A stretch of 48,479 nucleotides of DNA. Source: an uncultured Nitrospira sp. (GTDB lineage Bacteria; Nitrospirota; Nitrospiria; Nitrospirales; Nitrospiraceae). The DNA lies in contig CABVRO010000011.1 in assembly GCA_902500715.1 (NCBI GenBank), forward strand, positions 1 to 48,479, written 5' to 3'. Each line of letters opens with the position of its first letter. Positions within the stretch are counted from its first letter, which is position 1. The notes below the pieces were generated by a model that was given only the letters and a program-made list of their open reading frames with translations, made no database searches and had not been told where the DNA came from. Below, in pieces: positions 43,541 to 48,479 of the stretch. Position numbers and translations under genes: made by a program.

Positions 43541-43948
43541 CTAACTCAATAGTTCTTTAGGAATGTTACCGCCATTCTCTGCCAGCTTCCGCAAGACAGT
43601 CTTATGGAGCCACATGTTCATTTGCGCGGAATCGCCCATCTTCTCGCCAGGACAACCAAGTTCGGCGGCCAGTTCCTTGCGAGCCGCCAGACTGCTGTCG
43701 ATTCCCAATAGTTTGAGGAGGTCGACGATCGACGTTTTCCAGTTCAGCTTTTCTTTATGAGAGGCCGCGAGGCCGGTAAGCTTGGCGACAACATCCACCG
43801 AGGTCATGGCTTTCGGAACCGGAGGAGCTGAAGGGGCGGAGGGTGCAGCCGCCGGAGCCGGTGTGGGTGTCGGGGTCGGCGTTGCAGCCGCCTCCGCCGT
43901 AGTCGCGCCGAATCCGAGTTTCTGCAAGATCGTGCTAAATAATCCCAT
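43541..43948 (-). CDS. DUF3597 domain protein
   Basis: A 135-residue protein. After a short N-terminal segment (MGLFSTILQKLGF) comes a Pro/Ala/Thr-rich linker (residues about 20-45), then the DUF3597 domain with KEKLNWKTSIVDLLKLLGID and LAAELGCPGEKMGDSAQMN. The function of DUF3597 is unknown; members often occur as small, possibly membrane-associated or stress-linked proteins. The start ATG 43948 is clear. Confidence 0.85.
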   Translation of the reverse strand: MGLFSTILQKLGFGATTAEAAATPTPTPTPAPAAAPSAPSAPPVPKAMTSVDVVAKLTGLAASHKEKLNWKTSIVDLLKLLGIDSSLAARKELAAELGCPGEKMGDSAQMNMWLHKTVLRKLAENGGNIPKELLS

Positions 43949-44249
43949 GGCTGATCCTTTCGAATCGAGGTTGACGGTGAAGCAACACCCACTCGCCGCT
44001 CGCCCGCGGGAGAGCGGGCCGACCCGATGGTCTGGAAGTCAGCGAGTCTGACGCTTGAAGCGGAGTCTATCGTCGGCCCCTGGTGATTGCAAGACTCGTT
44101 GTCTGCCTATCGCAGGACGAAACACAAACTTGATGTGATGCGTCGATCTTGCACCGGTCTCAATGTCGAAGGCTTCGGCAGGAACTCGCACCTGTGCGAG
44201 TCGAACCGTTGTGAAGAGAACGCCGCGGATGGACGTGTTCCGCATCCGG
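43949..44249. other. Gap of 301 bases between ychF and the DUF3597 gene
   Basis: A 68-codon minus-strand open frame (44245-44039) is protein-like in its middle (RVPAEAFDIETG) but has no recognised family or ribosome-binding site; I leave it uncalled. A 6-bp hairpin, GCCCGC/GCGGGC, lies at 44002-44019 with no T-run. Confidence 0.35.
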
Positions 44250-45341
44250 TTAGACGTTGAAACGAAAATGCATCACGTCGCCGTCCTGCACCACGTACTC
44301 CTTCCCTTCCAGCCGCATCTTCCCTTTTTCCTTCGCTCCCTGTTCGCCTTTGCAGGCGATGAAGTCGTTGTACCCGATCACCTCCGCGCGAATGAACCCC
44401 TTTTCAAAATCGCCGTGAATGACGCCGGCGGCCTGCGGCGCCGTATCGCCGATATGAATCGTCCATGCGCGGACTTCTTTCACGCCGGCGGTAAAATACG
44501 TCTGCAAGCCCAGAAGCTGGTAGGCCGCGCGGATCAGTCGATTCAGCCCCGGTTCGTTCATACCGATGTCGGCCAGGAATTCCCGCTTTTCCTCATCAGA
44601 GAGCACTGCGATTTCGGACTCCAGTGCGGCGCAGATGGCGACGACCGGCGCACCTTCCTGCGCAGCATATTCTTCCACGCGCGTCAGCAGCGGATTATTG
44701 ATAAAGCCTTTTTCAGCCACGTTGGCCACATACATCACCGGCTTCATCGTCAGCAAACACAAGGGCTTCAACAGGGTGCGCTGCGCCGGATCGAGCTTCA
44801 ACGTCCGGGCCGGCTTTCCCTCGTTCAAACAGGCGGCCACCTGCACCAGCAGTTCCCCCAGCTTCGCCGCATCTTTATCGCCGGAGCGCACGAGCTTCAC
44901 GTTCCGCTCCTGAGTTTTCTCCACAGTCGTGAGGTCGGCCAGCGCAAGTTCCGTCACGATGGTCGCGATGTCGGAGATCGGGTCGACCTTCCCTGCCACG
45001 TGGACGACGTTGTCATCCTCAAAACAGCGCACCACATTCACAATCCCGTCGGTCTCGCGAATAGTGGCCAAAAACTGGTTGCCTAGTCCTTCCCCCTTTG
45101 ACGCTCCGGCCACTAACCCGGCGATGTCCACGAATTCGGTCGTCGCATACTGCATCCGCTGCGGCTTCACGATGTCCGCCAGCGCCTGCATCCTCGCATC
45201 CGGCACCTCCACGATGCCGATATTCGGCTCGATCGTGCAGAACGGATAGTTCTCGGCTGCGATCCCAGACTTGGTCAGCGCATTGAACAGAGTGGACTTG
45301 CCCACATTCGGCAGCCCGACGATTCCACATTTCACACTCAT
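44250..45341 (-). CDS. ychF: Redox-regulated P-loop ATPase/GTPase YchF (OLA1 family)
   Basis: A 363-residue ribosome-associated P-loop NTPase. Walker A is GLPNVGKST, switch II/Walker B is [20 protein letters not shown], and the C-terminal TGS domain has [18 protein letters not shown] and KGFIRAEVI. YchF prefers ATP since the G4 motif is altered (NVAEKG). ATG 45341 with GGAAGGGATCG upstream is firm. Role in stress and translation control is known from the family. Nothing odd. Confidence 0.95.
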   Translation of the reverse strand: MSVKCGIVGLPNVGKSTLFNALTKSGIAAENYPFCTIEPNIGIVEVPDARMQALADIVKPQRMQYATTEFVDIAGLVAGASKGEGLGNQFLATIRETDGIVNVVRCFEDDNVVHVAGKVDPISDIATIVTELALADLTTVEKTQERNVKLVRSGDKDAAKLGELLVQVAACLNEGKPARTLKLDPAQRTLLKPLCLLTMKPVMYVANVAEKGFINNPLLTRVEEYAAQEGAPVVAICAALESEIAVLSDEEKREFLADIGMNEPGLNRLIRAAYQLLGLQTYFTAGVKEVRAWTIHIGDTAPQAAGVIHGDFEKGFIRAEVIGYNDFIACKGEQGAKEKGKMRLEGKEYVVQDGDVMHFRFNV

Positions 45342-45633
45342 GACGATCCCTTCCTAGTCAGCCCACTGTTGTTTCAGCCCGGTCGTTTCCCATCCCCCCA
45401 CTGATGGAGGGCGAGCACCGCGGAGGCGCATTTTACGTGTTCCAGGCCGGCCCGGTCCACTCCCGAGTGCCGGAACGAGAGACGAGAACGCACGCCTTAT
45501 GTTTACGCCTCCAGTCACCGCCATGAAGCGAAGGGGGACTTGTGCCGGCAAGAACCCAGTGTTCATCCGGACCGAGGTGACGAAGCCCAAGACGCTGGTA
45601 CGTGAAGGGCTCCAGTCTCATGGAGAATGATTG

Positions 45634-46317
45634 ATGCCTCGATCGTTGCCCCTGTCGCTCAGCCTGGTTCTTAATCTGCTCCTCCTCGGCATCGCGCTGG
45701 TCGGCTGGGGCCCCCAACGTGCCCGCCACGTTCAACCCTCACGTGACGGTGCCGACGATTGCCGCTTCGGCGTGCATTCATCCGCTCGCGGCGGTGATTG
45801 GTTCCGTGACCATCGGCGAGTCGATTTTCATCGCACCCGGCGCTTCGGTTCGTGGCGATGAAGGGCAGAACATCTATGTCGGAGATCACAGCAACGTGCA
45901 GGACGGGGTCGTCATCCATGGGCTGGAGACGTTCGAAGGGGACCATGAATTGCCCGAAAACGAAGTGCAGGTCTCGTGTAAGACCTATTCCGTCTATATC
46001 GGCAAGCGCGTCTCATTGGCTCACCACTCGCAAGTGCATGGGCCGGCCAGAATCGGCGACGATACCTTCGTCGGCATGCAGCCCTCGTGTTTCGAACCGA
46101 ACTCGGCGACCACGTCGTGGTCGAGCCGGGCGCGAAATTGATCGGCGTGAAAGTCGCATCAGGCCGGTATGTGCCGGCGCTCGCCCTCGTGACCACGCAG
46201 GAACAAGCCGACGCCCTTCCTTTCATCACCAGTGCCTACCTCTATCGGAATCTTAATGATGGAGTGGTGAGCGTGCAGCCGGCCAGAGGGGGGCCGCCGA
46301 AACAGATCGGACGCTAA
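45634..46317 (+). pseudogene. Gamma-class carbonic anhydrase with two compensating frameshifts
   Basis: A secreted gamma-carbonic anhydrase (left-handed beta-helix) hydrating CO2. Three frames carry one protein: a signal peptide (MPRSLPLSLSLVLNLLLLGI) from ATG 45634, then the main body from about 45710 (VPATFNPHVTVPTIAASACI) in the next frame, then the tail from about 46082 (ALVFRTELGDHVVVEPGAKL) back in the first frame. One base too many near 45703-45710 and one missing near 46081 explain it; the two cancel. The zinc ligand histidines are kept (VVIHGLE, AHHSQVHGPA). GGAG precedes the start. Either real decay or sequencing errors. Confidence 0.82.
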
Positions 46318-46347
46318 CCAGGCTCACCATGCCGTTGCGCCTCCTCG

Positions 46348-47517
46348 CTATTTGGGAGCCGAGAGCGCATCCTGCGCCACGTGGCCTGCCATCGATTTCT
46401 CCTGAATATTGTGCTGAATTTCCAGGGCAATCACGCGCGCCAATTGGTCCGCCGAGAGCGCGCCCATGGGTAGTCCCTGCGTGTCTGGATAAAACGGGTC
46501 ATCCGGCGCGGCCGTTCGATAGGTATTCACCAAAATTGCGGCAGGCTGAACACGTTGGTCGCGCGCTCCTACTATGACGGCTTTCTCCTCGGGGAGGACC
46601 CTGGTCCGGGTGGCCCAATCACGTTGGTCGATTTTGACGAACGCGAGAGTCCACACCTTCCCATTCAGCAAGCTTCTGACTGCCTTCGGAGTACGTTCCC
46701 AGAACAACGGTTCCCGGACGATGTGCTGCAGGGCCTCACGAACCCGGATCTCATAGAGCTTAGTCGTCGAATCCGGATGCGTCGGCGCGACCAGTACGGT
46801 GCTGCCGACTTCATAGTAGGACTGGCCGTCGAGGCTTCTCTGATCGTCCACCGTTCGCAGATAGGTGTCGAACAGTTGCTGAAGGATACGTACCCGCTCC
46901 TCCCCGGAGAGGGCCGCGATGTCCTGGTCCGTGCGAATCGGCGCCGACTTCAACGCTCGTTCACCTGAAACCATTTTTGGCTTCGGCGCGGTGTCCGCCT
47001 TGCTGGCCACCCATTGAAATTCTCTTGCCAGCACAGGAGCCAGCATATCGGGGTGATGCAAATACCCGTTCTCCTTCAGTGACGACGCGCTGATCAACAG
47101 TGTGACTCGTCCAGGCTGGTTGGTGCGGGCGACGAGAAACGGAAAGGTTTTACCTTCGTCGTTCACCACGGTCGGCACAATCACAACCCTGGCCAGCGCC
47201 TCTTTCTTGAGGCTTTCATCGACACGCGGATACTGATCCCGCTGTTGTAGCAGGAGAACGAACGACTCCTTTACCGTATCGACGGCGGCGTCTTTGTCTG
47301 CTTGCGTCAGAACACTGCCACCACGGCCTTCTGCGGCCTCGTGGCCCTGCCCCAGGAAAATCTGAAAGGGCGCGCCGGGAATGGAGTGTCCGTGTCCCAC
47401 CGTGGCATGAGCCTCGGCATCGGCATGCTTCCCCTGGCCTTGATGGTTCGAATGCGCCACCGGCACGAAGGCAAACAGGCACGCGATCCCTCCGGCACCG
47501 ACGATCGTCCGGCTCAT
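46348..47517 (-). CDS. Secreted protein of unknown function with His-rich N-terminus
   Basis: A 389-residue exported protein. The signal peptide MSRTIVGAGGIACLFAFVPVA is followed by a histidine-rich stretch (HSNHQGQGKHADAEAHA and VGHGHS) that could bind metal ions, then a globular domain of about 340 residues I do not recognise. ATG 47517 has GGGAGG upstream at 4-base spacing. It lies 18 bases downstream of galE and is likely co-transcribed with it. Possible roles in metal binding or cell-envelope function are guesses. Confidence 0.8.
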   Translation of the reverse strand: MSRTIVGAGGIACLFAFVPVAHSNHQGQGKHADAEAHATVGHGHSIPGAPFQIFLGQGHEAAEGRGGSVLTQADKDAAVDTVKESFVLLLQQRDQYPRVDESLKKEALARVVIVPTVVNDEGKTFPFLVARTNQPGRVTLLISASSLKENGYLHHPDMLAPVLAREFQWVASKADTAPKPKMVSGERALKSAPIRTDQDIAALSGEERVRILQQLFDTYLRTVDDQRSLDGQSYYEVGSTVLVAPTHPDSTTKLYEIRVREALQHIVREPLFWERTPKAVRSLLNGKVWTLAFVKIDQRDWATRTRVLPEEKAVIVGARDQRVQPAAILVNTYRTAAPDDPFYPDTQGLPMGALSADQLARVIALEIQHNIQEKSMAGHVAQDALSAPK

Positions 47518-47535
47518 AACGCCTCCCTCGAGCAC

Positions 47536-48479
47536 TCAGCCCGCATACCCCTTTGGATTCGTGCTTTGCCAGCGCCAGGCATCGGCACACATCTCATTCA
47601 ACCCGCGCGCGGCCTGCCACCCTAACGACTTCAAAGCTTGCTTGGGATCGGCATAACAGGACGCCACATCACCGGGTCTGCGGGGGGCGATTTTGTAGGG
47701 AACCGGCTTTCCACTCGCCGCTTCAAACGCCCGCACGATCTCCAACACGCTGTACCCATTCCCGGTCCCGAGGTTCACCGTCAAACATTCGCCCGGACGT
47801 TCCAGCCGATCGAGCGCCTCCAGCGCCTTGAGGTGGCCCAGTGCCAGATCGACCACATGAATATAATCCCGCACCCCGGTGCCGTCCGGAGTCGAATAAT
47901 CCTTGCCCCACACGCTCAAATATTCCCGCCGCCCCACGGCCACCTGCGCCACGAACGGCAGGAGATTATTCGGCATCCCCTGTGGATCCTCTCCGATCAG
48001 TCCGCTGGCATGCGCCCCGACAGGGTTGAAATAGCGGAGAATGCAGATTCGCCAGGAGGCATCGCTGCGTTGAAGATCGCGCAGGATCTCCTCGACCATG
48101 AGCTTCGTCCTGCCGTAGGGATTCGTAGCCGACAACGGATGGTCCTCCGTGAGCGGGAGCCGTTGCGGATCGCCGTAGACCGTAGCAGAGGAGCTGAAAA
48201 CCAACTGCTTCACGCCGCACTCACCCATGGCGTCCAACAGTCGCAATGACCCGACGACATTGTTGTCATAATAGGCCAACGGCTGCTGCACCGATTCCCC
48301 CACCGCCTTGAGACCGGCGAAATGAATCACCGCCGTCGCTCCGCTCTCACGCAAGGCCGCCACCAGGGCTGCACGATCACGGCAATCCCCGCGTATCGCG
48401 CGAAGAGATTGTCCGGTAATCCGCTCCACACGAGCCAACGCTTCGGGATGGCTGTTGGAAAAATTGTCAAAGACCGTGA
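47536..48479 (-). CDS. galE: UDP-glucose 4-epimerase, 5' end outside the window
   Basis: The 3' part (about 314 residues) of an extended short-chain dehydrogenase/reductase that interconverts UDP-glucose and UDP-galactose. The frame stays open to the window edge (TVFDNFSNSHPEALARVERI), so the Rossmann glycine motif and start lie outside. Catalytic YxxxK is seen in NPYGRTKLMVEEIL, and the GalE segments FSSSATVYGDP, RYFNPVGAH, and VRDYIHVVDLA are clear. The stop is at 47536. Precursor supply for surface polysaccharide is the likely role. Confidence 0.94.
   Translation of the reverse strand, partial: TVFDNFSNSHPEALARVERITGQSLRAIRGDCRDRAALVAALRESGATAVIHFAGLKAVGESVQQPLAYYDNNVVGSLRLLDAMGECGVKQLVFSSSATVYGDPQRLPLTEDHPLSATNPYGRTKLMVEEILRDLQRSDASWRICILRYFNPVGAHASGLIGEDPQGMPNNLLPFVAQVAVGRREYLSVWGKDYSTPDGTGVRDYIHVVDLALGHLKALEALDRLERPGECLTVNLGTGNGYSVLEIVRAFEAASGKPVPYKIAPRRPGDVASCYADPKQALKSLGWQAARGLNEMCADAWRWQSTNPKGYAG

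Noticed and set aside
1..48479. CRISPR arrays, insertion sequences, rRNA genes
   Set aside because: No regularly spaced direct repeats, transposase or rRNA segments were seen.

Overview
This 48.5 kb window has high GC and tight gene packing, and looks like a chromosomal segment of a Gram-negative bacterium. Outer-membrane porins, many lipoproteins with lipoboxes, and intergenic repeat-like sequences that I recall from Nitrospira genomes point to Nitrospira or a close relative. That assignment is inference; no rRNA gene is present to settle it.

Positions 1-18023 (+) form one dense catabolic operon of 16 genes with overlaps or short gaps. It opens with the tail of a branched-chain 2-oxoacid dehydrogenase (E1 beta, then E2). 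It continues with a thiolase, a 3-hydroxyacyl-CoA dehydrogenase, a split cobalamin mutase (large and small subunits flanking a metallo-hydrolase), a methylcrotonyl-CoA carboxylase-type carboxyltransferase, an enoyl-CoA hydratase, HMG-CoA lyase, a MeaB-type G-protein, the three methylcitrate-cycle type enzymes, an acyl-CoA ligase and a long acyl-CoA dehydrogenase. The mutase active-site residues (Phe61, Gln179) mark it as isobutyryl-CoA mutase rather than methylmalonyl-CoA mutase. Together these genes could take leucine, isobutyrate and butyrate carbon to acetyl-CoA, acetoacetate and, by the methylcitrate route, pyruvate and succinate.

Positions 18026-22951 hold an MscS channel converging on the operon across a shared terminator, a tRNA with anticodon CAT, and an autorepressor operon (XRE-S24 repressor, a coiled-coil protein and a small zinc-ribbon protein). 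An AT-rich pocket with DnaA-box-like sites and two tandem TraT-like lipoproteins follow.

Positions 23156-34527 are the most interesting part: a molybdate/tungstate-type oxyanion uptake region. A ModABC transporter with a broken Mop gene is joined to an outer-membrane porin, an extra ModA-like binding protein and a lipoprotein of unknown family. The porin, binding-protein and lipoprotein trio is present a second time on the opposite strand. Between the two copies sits an XRE regulator fused to a ModA-like sensor domain, and the second porin has a perfect 24-bp palindrome over its likely promoter. I read this as a two-layer (outer and inner membrane) oxyanion import system with its own sensor.

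Positions 34880-48479 hold a histidine kinase and sigma-54 response regulator pair, a dispersed-repeat candidate, tex, kup, trmL, a DUF3597 protein, ychF, a gamma-carbonic anhydrase carrying two compensating frameshifts, a secreted protein with a His-rich N-terminus, and the 3' part of galE.
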